A DNA stretch of 64,000 nucleotides from Roseovarius aestuariivivens (GTDB lineage: Bacteria > Pseudomonadota > Alphaproteobacteria > Rhodobacterales > Rhodobacteraceae): contig NZ_SJEY01000003.1 in the NCBI RefSeq assembly GCF_004761875.1, forward strand, positions 1-64,000. The letters run 5' to 3'. A model generated the notes under the pieces. It saw only the letters and a list, made by a program, of their open reading frames with translations. It did not search any database and was not told the DNA's origin. The stretch's first letter is position 1. Each line of letters opens with the position of its first letter. Both the position numbers and the translations under genes were made by a program. Shown here piece after piece: positions 44,482-52,832 of this stretch.

Positions 44482-45906
44482 TCAAAACGGTCTGTCCTCA
44501 TATGCATTGAGCGCGCGCTGGCGCCCCTCCTTCAATCCCACGATCCGGTCGGGATACGGATCGTCCGGCGACAATCCCCAGGACCGCGGGATCGCGTCGA
44601 AATAGCTGAGCGCCGTCTTCGTCGGTTGGCTGTAGTCTTCGGCGATCCACCGTTTCCGATAGCCACCGCTCTTGTCAAATTTCTCGATCTGCGTCTCGGG
44701 GTTGAACACCCGGAAATAGGGCGTGGCGTCGGGGCCCGATCCTGCCGACCACTGCCAGCCCATCGCGTTGCTCGCCGGATCCCAGTCGGTCAGATGCTCC
44801 TCAAACCAGCGCTGGCCGATCTTCCAGTGGCTCAGAAGATGCTTGGTCAGATAACTTGCCACGATCATCCGCGACCGGTTATGCATCCGGCCCGTCACAT
44901 ACATCTCGCGCATCGCCGCATCGACGAAGGGCTCGCCGGTGCGGCCCCGCTTCCACGCCACCACGTCGTCGCGCGTCTCGTCCTCGTTCCACGGAAAGGC
45001 ATCCCATTCCTCGCGCCAGTTGTCGGTGGTGATGCGCGGTGTGTGATAGGCCAGGTGATAGGCGAACTCGCGCCAGACAAGCTCCTGCAGCCACGCCTCT
45101 GCGCCCTTGCCGCCGCCGTCCCGCATCGCGCGCTGGCTCGCATGCCAGCACTGGCGCGGAGAAATCTCGCCCAGAGCCAGATTCTCAGAGAGACCCGAGG
45201 TCCCATCCTCCGCCGGCAGGTCGCGCATATCGTCGTACGCGCCAATCGCGTGGCCCACGAACCAGCCAAGACGCCCCTGTGCGGCCTCCTCGCCCACGCG
45301 CTGAAAGGGCAGGCATACCTCCGCCCCCCGGTTCATCGCTGCGCCCAGCGCCCAGTCGTCTAGGGTTTCGCTTTCGGGCCATGTCCCCGGCGTGGGGATA
45401 TCCTTGGGCGTCGCCAGCGGCTCAGGCACATCCCGGTCGCGCACCGCCTTCCACATCGGCGTGTAGACCTTGTAGAACCCGCCGGTCTTTGTCTCCACCG
45501 TCCACGGCTCGAACATCAGGTGGCCCAGATGGCTTTCCGCCTCCACGCCATCCTCGCTCAGCCCGGCCTTCACGTCCTTGTCGCGCGCGATGCTGTCGGG
45601 ATCATAGGCCCGGCTCCAGTAGACGGCCCCTGCCCCGGTCTCCTCAACAAGCTGGCGCAGCACCTTAAGCGCGTCACCAGAGCGCAGCACCATGCCGCTG
45701 CCCCGCTCCTCCAGCCGCGCCTTGACATCGGCGATCGACAGCCCCAGCCGCCATTTCGGCGCTGCCCCAAGGCCATGCAACAGATCGTCGCGGATATAGA
45801 CCGGGATCACCGGCTCGCCCCGCGCCACGGCGGCGCAAAGGGCCGGATGGTCGCTCAGCCGCAAATCCCGGCGCAGCCACAGGATCGTGGGTGTCGTCTC
45901 TGCCAT
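44482..45906 (-). CDS. phrB: Deoxyribodipyrimidine photo-lyase
   Basis: 474 aa, class I CPD photolyase. The N-terminal antenna-binding Rossmann domain starts TILWLRRDLRLSDHPAL. The FAD domain shows EWDAFPWN, MYVTGRMHNRSRMIVASYLTKHLL and DPASNAMGWQWSAGSGPDA. It repairs UV-induced pyrimidine dimers using light, which suits a marine surface bacterium. About 78 nt separate it from cfa and 55 nt from the aminotransferase-like gene upstream. Confidence 0.93.
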   Translation of the reverse strand: MAETTPTILWLRRDLRLSDHPALCAAVARGEPVIPVYIRDDLLHGLGAAPKWRLGLSIADVKARLEERGSGMVLRSGDALKVLRQLVEETGAGAVYWSRAYDPDSIARDKDVKAGLSEDGVEAESHLGHLMFEPWTVETKTGGFYKVYTPMWKAVRDRDVPEPLATPKDIPTPGTWPESETLDDWALGAAMNRGAEVCLPFQRVGEEAAQGRLGWFVGHAIGAYDDMRDLPAEDGTSGLSENLALGEISPRQCWHASQRAMRDGGGKGAEAWLQELVWREFAYHLAYHTPRITTDNWREEWDAFPWNEDETRDDVVAWKRGRTGEPFVDAAMREMYVTGRMHNRSRMIVASYLTKHLLSHWKIGQRWFEEHLTDWDPASNAMGWQWSAGSGPDATPYFRVFNPETQIEKFDKSGGYRKRWIAEDYSQPTKTALSYFDAIPRSWGLSPDDPYPDRIVGLKEGRQRALNAYEDRPF

Positions 45907-45960
45907 ATCGTTATCGCCCCATGTCGTGTCAGGGCGTTACGGCCCGTCTTGTCGTTCAGA

Positions 45961-47184
45961 TCAAAGACAAGCGTCCAGCGCTTTCAGAAGCTTCTCGATC
46001 TCGTCTTTTTCGGTGTAGTGCACGAAGCTAAGCCGCAGCACGCCCTTGTCCAGATCGACACCCATCGCGCGCAAGGGCCGCGCGCCGTAGAAATCACCGC
46101 CCCCCGCCATGATGCCATGCTCGGCTAGCCTGCGCGCCGCCTCGATGCCCGGTTCCTTGAGCTCCACCGCCACGGTGGGCGCCTTTTGCGCGGCCTCCCG
46201 CGGCCCGATGAGCCGGACGGAGTTCTTATCGGCCAGATAATCCAGCATCGGCTGCAAAAGCGCGGTTTCATGCGCCCTCATCAGATCGTGCACGCCCGCC
46301 GTCCGCGCCGCCGCGTCGCCCCCGATGCCGTGATGCGCCGCCACACCGTCATAGTAATCCGCCATGCCCGCGCTGGCCGCCACCTGCGCATGATCCGGCC
46401 CCGCCGGGGTGAACCGCTTGTAAAGCGCGTCACCGTTGAACCAATGCCCCTGATTGGGCAGCATCTCCCCCAGCTCGCGCCGGATCGTCATGATCCCCTG
46501 ATGCGGCCCATAGGTCTTGTAGGCGGAGAAAAGATAGATATCCGCCCCGATCTCGCCCACGTTGACGAACCCGTGCGGCGCATAGGACACCCCGTCGACA
46601 CAGACAAAAGCGCCCGCGGCATGGGCGGCGGCGGTGATCTCCACCACAGGGTTGATCGCCCCCACGATGTTCGAGCAATGCGGAAAACAGACCAGCCGCA
46701 CCCGTTCGTCCAGCAGGTCCTCCAATTGCTCCAGCCGCAGCATCCCCGTCTCCGGGTCGATCTTCCACTCGCGGATCTCGAATCCGTCCTCGGCCAGCCT
46801 TCGCCAAGGCCCGGAATTGGCCTCGTGGTCCTGATCCGTCACGACGACGGCGTCGCCGGGCTCCATCCACTGCCGAAAGGCCTGCGCCAGAACATAGGTG
46901 TTCTGCGTCGTGGAGGGCCCGAAAGACAGCTCATCGGGCGCAACACCCAGCATCGCCGACAGCCGCGTGCGCGCCTCGTCCATCTCCTCCCCGGCCAGCC
47001 GGCTGGCCTCGTAGGGGCCATAGGGCTGAACCTTGCGCTGTCGGTAATACCGCTCCAGCCGGTCGATCACCGGCTGACAGGTATAGGATCCGCCCGCATT
47101 CTCGAAAAACGCCTGTCCCCTCAGGCTGGGCTCGGCGAAGGCCGGAAACTGCGCCCGCGCGAACTCGCTGTCCAGTCCTGACAT
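45961..47184 (-). CDS. Cysteine desulfurase-like class V aminotransferase
   Basis: 407 aa from ATG at 47184 with GGGGAGGTGCAGGGT before it. PLP fold type I: ENAGGSYTCQPV at the start, VVVTDQDHEANSGPWRRLAEDG, VCVDGVSYAPHGFVNVGE, and PLP Lys in LFSAYKTYGPHQG. It resembles CsdA-like proteins outside an iron-sulfur operon, so the substrate is uncertain. A terminator 36 nt upstream separates it from the BCCT gene. Confidence 0.8.
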   Translation of the reverse strand: MSGLDSEFARAQFPAFAEPSLRGQAFFENAGGSYTCQPVIDRLERYYRQRKVQPYGPYEASRLAGEEMDEARTRLSAMLGVAPDELSFGPSTTQNTYVLAQAFRQWMEPGDAVVVTDQDHEANSGPWRRLAEDGFEIREWKIDPETGMLRLEQLEDLLDERVRLVCFPHCSNIVGAINPVVEITAAAHAAGAFVCVDGVSYAPHGFVNVGEIGADIYLFSAYKTYGPHQGIMTIRRELGEMLPNQGHWFNGDALYKRFTPAGPDHAQVAASAGMADYYDGVAAHHGIGGDAAARTAGVHDLMRAHETALLQPMLDYLADKNSVRLIGPREAAQKAPTVAVELKEPGIEAARRLAEHGIMAGGGDFYGARPLRAMGVDLDKGVLRLSFVHYTEKDEIEKLLKALDACL

Positions 47185-47219
47185 ACCCTGCACCTCCCCA
47201 TGGCCCTGCCTCCTAGAAA

Positions 47220-47255
47220 CAACAAAGCCCCCCGGGCTGCAACACCCGGGGGGCT
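47220..47255 (-). terminator. Rho-independent terminator of the BCCT transporter gene
   Basis: Perfect 11-bp stem AGCCCCCCGGG with its complement (arms 47226-47236 and 47245-47255), 8-base loop, and TTTGTTGTTT following on the minus strand. Confidence 0.85.
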
Positions 47256-47278
47256 CAAAACCGTGTATAACGGCAGGC

Positions 47279-48931
47279 TTAGCTACGTGGCTCGGACCGC
47301 AGGCCCTTCCAGATCGCAAAGCACATCAGCAAGAGCACGATTGTGAACGGCAGACCGGTCGAGATCACCATCGCCTGTAGCGACGTAAGACCGCCTCCGA
47401 TCAGAAGCGCGATTGCCACAAGGCCCTCGAAGGTGCACCAGAACACGCGCTGCGGGACCGGCGCATCGACTTTGCCACCCGCCGTGATCGTGTCGATCAC
47501 AAGCGACCCGGAATCCGACGAGGTTACGAAGAACACGATCACCAGGATAATACCGACGGTGGACGTGACCGCCGTCAACGGCAGACCGTCAAGCATCGCA
47601 AAGAGCGAAAGTTCAGGTGCGTAATTGTCGATCACGTTGGCCTTCACCGCCGAATCCGCGCCGTTGGCAACCATGTCGTTGATCGCGGCACCGCCGAAGA
47701 CGGCCATCCAGAAGACGCAGACAAGGCTGGGGATGATCAGCACGCAGGTGATGAACTCGCGCACCGTCCGGCCCCGGCTCACGCGGGCGATAAACATGCC
47801 AACGAAGGGTGACCAGCTGATCCACCAGGCCCAGTAGAAGGCGGTCCAGCCTTCGCGGTACCCGTCATCCTCGCGGCCAAACGGCATCGAAAGCGGTACG
47901 ACCTCCTGGAAATAGGCGCCCAGACCCCGAATGAACTCGCCAAAGATCGTGGCGGCGCCCGCAGCAAAAAGCACGAAGACCAGCAGCACGAAAGCGATGA
48001 CCATGTTGATCTCGGACAGCACCTTCACGCCCCCATCAAGACCGCGCAGCACCGAGACCAGTGCGATGGCCGTGATGCCGCAGATCAGGATGACCTGCAT
48101 GGTGATGTTATTTGGTACGTCATAGACGAACTCGAGACCCGCATTGGCCTGCTGCGCGCCCAGACCAAGCGACGTGGCCAGACCAAAGAGCGTGGCAAAC
48201 ACGGCGATCGTGTCGATCGCGTGACCCCACCAACCCCAGACGCGGTCACCCAGGATCGGGTGGAACGCCGAGCGGATCGAAAGCGGCAGACCCTTGTTGT
48301 AGGAAAAGAGCGCCAGAGACAGCGCGACCACCGCGTAGATCGCCCACGGATGCAGCGCCCAGTGATAGGACGTCGCTGCAAGCGCCATGCGGCGGGCCTC
48401 GGCGATGTTGTCCTCGATCAGCGCGCCGTCCTCGGTAAAGGGCCGCACCACGCCAAGCGGCTCGTCACCCCAGGGAGTGCCGAAGTAATAGGCCGGCTCC
48501 AGCACGCCGAAGAACATCAGGCCAATGCCCATACCGGCGGCAAAAAGCATGGCGAACCAGCCGGGATACCCGTAGTCCGGCGTCGCCTCGTTCCCGCCAA
48601 GCCGGACCGAGCCCAGCGGCGTCACGATCAGCAAAAGGCAGAAAATGACGAAAATGTTGGCCGCGGACAGGAAAAACCAGTCGAACGTACTGGTCAGGAA
48701 CGGCCGCAGCCATCCAAAGAACTCACCTGCCTGCGTTGGCGCGATCAGCGCGTAAGCGACAAAGATCACGACACTCAGACCGGATATCACGAACACCGGA
48801 TTGTGAATGTCGATCGCGAACGGTCCGACTTTCGTTTCGATATTGTCCTGACCGATTTCATAATCGGTCTCGATCAGATCTACCTCGCCTTCCGGCTTCG
48901 GTATGCCCTGACCCACTGTTTCATCGGCCAT
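47279..48931 (-). CDS. BCCT-family betaine/choline/carnitine transporter
   Basis: 550 aa from ATG at 48931 with AGGAGGGAGG a few bases upstream. Twelve hydrophobic segments are visible. Family motifs: MFFGVLEPAYYF, a long SYHWALHPWAIYAVVALSLALFSYN segment and WWISWSPFVGMFIARVSRGRTVREF. It imports quaternary ammonium compatible solutes such as glycine betaine, DMSP or choline using sodium or proton gradients. An upstream extension to 49063 is rejected. Confidence 0.92.
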   Translation of the reverse strand: MADETVGQGIPKPEGEVDLIETDYEIGQDNIETKVGPFAIDIHNPVFVISGLSVVIFVAYALIAPTQAGEFFGWLRPFLTSTFDWFFLSAANIFVIFCLLLIVTPLGSVRLGGNEATPDYGYPGWFAMLFAAGMGIGLMFFGVLEPAYYFGTPWGDEPLGVVRPFTEDGALIEDNIAEARRMALAATSYHWALHPWAIYAVVALSLALFSYNKGLPLSIRSAFHPILGDRVWGWWGHAIDTIAVFATLFGLATSLGLGAQQANAGLEFVYDVPNNITMQVILICGITAIALVSVLRGLDGGVKVLSEINMVIAFVLLVFVLFAAGAATIFGEFIRGLGAYFQEVVPLSMPFGREDDGYREGWTAFYWAWWISWSPFVGMFIARVSRGRTVREFITCVLIIPSLVCVFWMAVFGGAAINDMVANGADSAVKANVIDNYAPELSLFAMLDGLPLTAVTSTVGIILVIVFFVTSSDSGSLVIDTITAGGKVDAPVPQRVFWCTFEGLVAIALLIGGGLTSLQAMVISTGLPFTIVLLLMCFAIWKGLRSEPRS

Positions 48932-49366
48932 GTTGGGCCTCCCTCCTGATTTTCTTTCTTTCGTGCATTGGTCACCCGTGACCAAAGCATTGCGAAACTC
49001 GTTCGTTCCGACTCTCGGCGTCCCGCAAAACGAGACGAAACGCCCGGCGCGGCTGCAAGCCATCCGTCAAGCGATGACGCTGTCTAGCCTAAAGGCACTG
49101 GCATAGAATGTACAAACGGTAAAATTCGTCCTGCAAACTTGCTACAAATTGTACAAAACTCCGCTTCGACAGGTTTTTTCATGGGCTGGTTTTCCTGACC
49201 TAGGCAAGATCCTCTTTTTGGGACTAAGCTGACCCTGCGGAACCCGATCAGGATCCAAGCCGCATTTCTTGGCCCCGGTGCTCCGCCTGCGCGTTTTTTT
49301 TGACCCCGCGCAGCCGTAGCGTTTTGCAATTGTACGTTGTCACAGTCATTGATGTCAGGAGGTGCC
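48932..49366. promoter_or_regulatory. Divergent intergenic region with three TTGTAC-like motifs
   Basis: 435 bases between the BCCT gene and the subtilase operon. The palindromic TTGTACAA (49149-49156) has two near copies: AATGTACAAAC (49107-49117) and AATTGTACG (49328-49336). The last sits about 35 bases before the subtilase start and could be part of its -35 region. No terminator or RNA is evident; AT-rich patches support promoters for both sides. Confidence 0.3.
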
Positions 49367-50998
49367 ATGCCCCGCGATCTTTACGCCCGCCTCAACCAGG
49401 GTTTGCCCATCCCCGACGAAGACGCGCTCGTGATCGAACTCGTCTTCGACACGCCGCGCAGCCCCGAAAACGTCGCAGCACAGCTCGCCGGGATCCTGCC
49501 GGACGCCAGCGCCGAAGTCACCAGCGCCTTCGAACAGCCCGAGGATCTCTTTCATTTCATTCGTTTTTTTGGCACCACCGGTCAGGGGGACGAGGCGCTG
49601 GCCTTCGCGTTCGCCCGCGCGCTGCGCCCCGAAATGGGCGCGGTCGAAGCCAATCCCGTTCTCACCGACAGCCTCTACGGCGCCTATGCGGTGGGAGCGA
49701 CAGACACCGAAAGCCTCGGGCTCTCGTGCTCCACCCCGCGCGACGACAGCCTGCCCTGGGGCTGGGTGCATACCCGCATCGGCACGCGCGCCGCCTGGTC
49801 AAAGCACACGCGCGGCTCCGGCAGTACGGTTGCGGTGATCGACACAGGCTATTCCAACCACCAGGAACTGACCGGGGCGATCCGAAGCCAGGGACAACGC
49901 AATTTCGTGGAGGGCGGCAGTGATGCAAGAGACCGTTTTTCTACGGGAATCCTGAAACACCCCGGTCACGGCACGCTGGTCTGCTCGGTGATCGCATCGC
50001 GCGGCACCGTGGATGCGCAGGGCAACGTGACCTCCGGCGGTGGCATCACCGGCTCCGCGCCAGAGGCCACGATTCTACCCATCCGCGCCATCAAATCGGT
50101 GATCGACGCCACGCAGAACCGCATCGCACCCGCCATCGCGCATGCGATCAATCAGGGGGCCGACGTGATCGCCATGGCTCTTGGTGGTCCGACCCGCGTC
50201 GCCGCCACCGAAGCGGCAATGCGTCAGGCGGTCGCCCACGGCCGCATCGTAGTGTGCGCAGCCGGCAATTGCTGGCCTCGCGTGGTCTTCCCGGCGGCCT
50301 ATGCCTCTCGCGGGCTCTGCACCGCGGTGGCCGCTCTCAATCCCGACCTGACCCCATGGGCAAAGACCGGATCGGGCCCCGAGGTGACGGTGTCGAACTA
50401 CGGCGTACATGTCTGGGGCGCGGCCAAGAACAAGGCGTCTGATCCCGATCACGGCATCCGACCGGCTCAAGGCACGACCCTCGCAACCTCGCTAACGGCG
50501 GGCGCCGCAGCCCTTTGGGTGGCGCGGCACGGCGGACGCGCAGCCTTGAAAAACAAGGCGGATGCGGCGGGCACGACCGTGCAGGCGATGTTCGTGCATT
50601 GCCTCACCCGCGGCCTGACCCGTCCACCGGCCTGGGGCGGATCAGGCGCGCTCGGGGCGGGCGTGGTCGATGTCGATCGCCTTCTGGACGCCCCCCTGCC
50701 GAGCGGGGCCGAGGCCCCCGCCCCAGCAGAGCCCGGCCCCACCGGCGCCACGCCCAGCCTTGCCGTGTTGCAGGATCATCTGGCCGGACACGACCCCGCC
50801 GCCGCCGCAGAGCTCGATTCCGATCTAGCCGATTATGCCGCCGAGTTGATCTGGCTCAGCCATCGCGCTCAGGCGCGCGTGAGGGCTGCCGAGAGCCTGA
50901 CGACCGAGGCCGTCGCCGCGCCCGACGCGGCCTCGGACGCGCTGGCCGCACGACTGACCGAAAAGCCCGCGTTGCGCGCCGCGCTGCGCCGACCCTAG
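49367..50998 (+). CDS. Intracellular subtilase (S8) with Thr at the nucleophile position
   Basis: 543 aa from ATG at 49367, with AGGAGGTGCC directly before. No signal peptide. A ~110-residue N-terminal part may be a propeptide or regulatory region. Catalytic core: AVIDTGYSNH (Asp159), GHGTLVCSVIAS (His201), AAGN (oxyanion Asn301). The GTSxAxP motif reads QGTTLATSLTAG, so Thr371 (codon 50477-50479) replaces the nucleophile Ser. The ~100-residue C-terminus is helical and may be an adaptor. Gene 1 of a four-gene operon with a trypsin-like protease, STAND NTPase and protease-nuclease. It may be a slow Thr protease, a pseudoprotease sensor or a target of the neighbouring protease. Confidence 0.8.
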   Translation: MPRDLYARLNQGLPIPDEDALVIELVFDTPRSPENVAAQLAGILPDASAEVTSAFEQPEDLFHFIRFFGTTGQGDEALAFAFARALRPEMGAVEANPVLTDSLYGAYAVGATDTESLGLSCSTPRDDSLPWGWVHTRIGTRAAWSKHTRGSGSTVAVIDTGYSNHQELTGAIRSQGQRNFVEGGSDARDRFSTGILKHPGHGTLVCSVIASRGTVDAQGNVTSGGGITGSAPEATILPIRAIKSVIDATQNRIAPAIAHAINQGADVIAMALGGPTRVAATEAAMRQAVAHGRIVVCAAGNCWPRVVFPAAYASRGLCTAVAALNPDLTPWAKTGSGPEVTVSNYGVHVWGAAKNKASDPDHGIRPAQGTTLATSLTAGAAALWVARHGGRAALKNKADAAGTTVQAMFVHCLTRGLTRPPAWGGSGALGAGVVDVDRLLDAPLPSGAEAPAPAEPGPTGATPSLAVLQDHLAGHDPAAAAELDSDLADYAAELIWLSHRAQARVRAAESLTTEAVAAPDAASDALAARLTEKPALRAALRRP

Positions 50999-51011
50999 AG
51001 CCCGCAACGCA

Positions 51012-52832
51012 ATGCCGACGCTCCTGCTTCCCACCGTGCTCGCGCCGCTATTGCGGACGCACCGGACCTTGATGGAACAGGTTCTCGAAGCGACGTATTC
51101 CGAGAACGCGGTACAGCAGCGGCTCGACATTCTTGAGATGCTTGCGCAGGCCAACCAATTGACCCTGGCCGAGCTTTTGTCCCACACGCTTGAACGCGAC
51201 CAGCTATCCAACCGTTTTGCCGCCATCCTGCGCAACCGTGCCCCCGAACTTCTACCGCTCGACAGCACGCCCGACCTGCCGAGTGTCGATGAAAACGCCG
51301 CGCTGGACGATACGGTGAACCTGCAGAAAATGGGAATTTTCACCACACAAGCGCATGCGCGGCGCTGTCGCATCGCGATCAGTCCCCGCCCCGGCCAGCG
51401 GGCCAAGGTGCGCGGCAGCGGTCTTTTGGTCGGCCGCCGTCTTGTGCTGACCGCCGCCCACGTGATCGACGAAGCGCTCAATCCCGGACCCGACCTTGGT
51501 AAACCGCTGATCGTGGTGACCGATGTGAACCATCAGGATTACGACGCCTGGCCGGTCTTCGTCTCACCGGTACATGATGAAGACCGCAACGGGCGCATGG
51601 CCCCGCCCGAAGCCTATGAAACCCATGCCGATGTGGCCCTTCTGCGGTTGATCAAACCGATCGGGCGGGATCACAAATACGGCCACTTTTCACTGAACCA
51701 CGCACATCCCTCGGGACCCGGCACCTGGAATCTCATCCTTCTGCATTATCCAGCCGGACAGGATATCGGCGCAGAACTTAGTGCCTATAGCCGTCAGACA
51801 GGCACGGACATGTACCTGCCGCACAGCGCAGGCAGTGCCGGCGGGTCGTCCGGCGGCGCGGGCTTTTGCAGCAACTTCGGCTTTGTCGGACATCACCAGG
51901 CGGGCGTGCCGGGTCGCCACGCAGGCCGCATCGTGCCGTTCGAACGCTACGATCACAACGCGGATTTCCGCGCCGCCCTCGCGGCCGACACACAGCCCGA
52001 TTACCTTTGGTCGACAGACGAGTCCCCCGATGGCCATTTCATCATCGGTCGCAGCCGGTTCTTCGACGGGCTAAGCGCGATCTTCGAGGGCACGGCGCCC
52101 GCGCTGCGCGGGATCTGGGTCAAGCGGATGGATCCCGCCCTGTCGACCGCCGGTCTTTCGTTCAGCTTCGACATGCTTACCGCCTACTTGGCCGCGCATG
52201 ACCGGAACGACGCCGCGCACCGCGTCTCCACCGATCTCGTAAGCGGCGACCTTCTGGGTGAAATTAACGCCGCGTTGATCGGCACAGGCACGCCGCTTCT
52301 GGCAAGCCCGGGCGTCGGCCCAGACGACACGACGCGCGCGGCCACCGCAGCTGAGCGGGCGGAAATCCTGGCCGCGCGACTGCAGTCCAAAGCTTTATCG
52401 CAAGGCGCACCGATCTGGCTTTGCTTCGACAATCCCCCGAACGGTCTGACACAATCGACTCGCCTGCAGCTGGAACATCTGATCGCGCAATGCCTGACCA
52501 AGCCCGATCTGCGCCTCTTGCTGGCCGGGTTCGAGACCTTCTCGATCCGCGACCGGATCTACGAAAGCGTGGCCAAGGCACGGCTGCAGGATGCCCCGGG
52601 CCTTCTGATCGAGGAAATCGGCGAATTCACTGAAGAAGACGTGCGGGACACAGTCGCCTCCATGGTCAAGAGCCTTGGCCTGCCCTGGAACGAGGGCGTA
52701 ATCCAGACGGCCGTCACCGTCGCTCTGACCGGCATCGACGAAATCGCGGGCCGTTATCCTGCGCGCGCGGCTCAATTGGTGGCCAAAGCACTCAAGGCGC
52801 AGGTGCGGGTCCTAGGCGTGGGGCAATCATGA
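51012..52832 (+). CDS. Trypsin-like protease with NTPase-like C-terminal half (conflict-system adaptor)
   Basis: 606 aa, no signal peptide. The N-terminal ~80-residue helical domain (MEQVLEATYSEN and nearby) resembles effector-associated domains used for adaptor contacts. S1 core: VLTAAHV (His150), HADVALLRL (Asp207), AGGSSGGAGF (Ser280, with VGHHQAG after). The C-terminal region has WLCFDNPPNGL, LRLLLAGFETFS and EFTEEDVRDTVA, like the second half of a STAND-type NTPase, but no P-loop is visible. It could therefore pair with the true NTPase encoded next, whose ATG overlaps its stop by 4 nt. Little ribosome-site support precedes the ATG at 51012. Confidence 0.7.
   Translation: MPTLLLPTVLAPLLRTHRTLMEQVLEATYSENAVQQRLDILEMLAQANQLTLAELLSHTLERDQLSNRFAAILRNRAPELLPLDSTPDLPSVDENAALDDTVNLQKMGIFTTQAHARRCRIAISPRPGQRAKVRGSGLLVGRRLVLTAAHVIDEALNPGPDLGKPLIVVTDVNHQDYDAWPVFVSPVHDEDRNGRMAPPEAYETHADVALLRLIKPIGRDHKYGHFSLNHAHPSGPGTWNLILLHYPAGQDIGAELSAYSRQTGTDMYLPHSAGSAGGSSGGAGFCSNFGFVGHHQAGVPGRHAGRIVPFERYDHNADFRAALAADTQPDYLWSTDESPDGHFIIGRSRFFDGLSAIFEGTAPALRGIWVKRMDPALSTAGLSFSFDMLTAYLAAHDRNDAAHRVSTDLVSGDLLGEINAALIGTGTPLLASPGVGPDDTTRAATAAERAEILAARLQSKALSQGAPIWLCFDNPPNGLTQSTRLQLEHLIAQCLTKPDLRLLLAGFETFSIRDRIYESVAKARLQDAPGLLIEEIGEFTEEDVRDTVASMVKSLGLPWNEGVIQTAVTVALTGIDEIAGRYPARAAQLVAKALKAQVRVLGVGQS

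Noticed and set aside
43607..44605. Long plus-strand reading frame opposite the cyclopropane synthase gene
   Set aside because: Antisense shadow of a conserved gene in high-GC DNA; no domain is visible. The same applies to 46186-47181 and 38166-39512.
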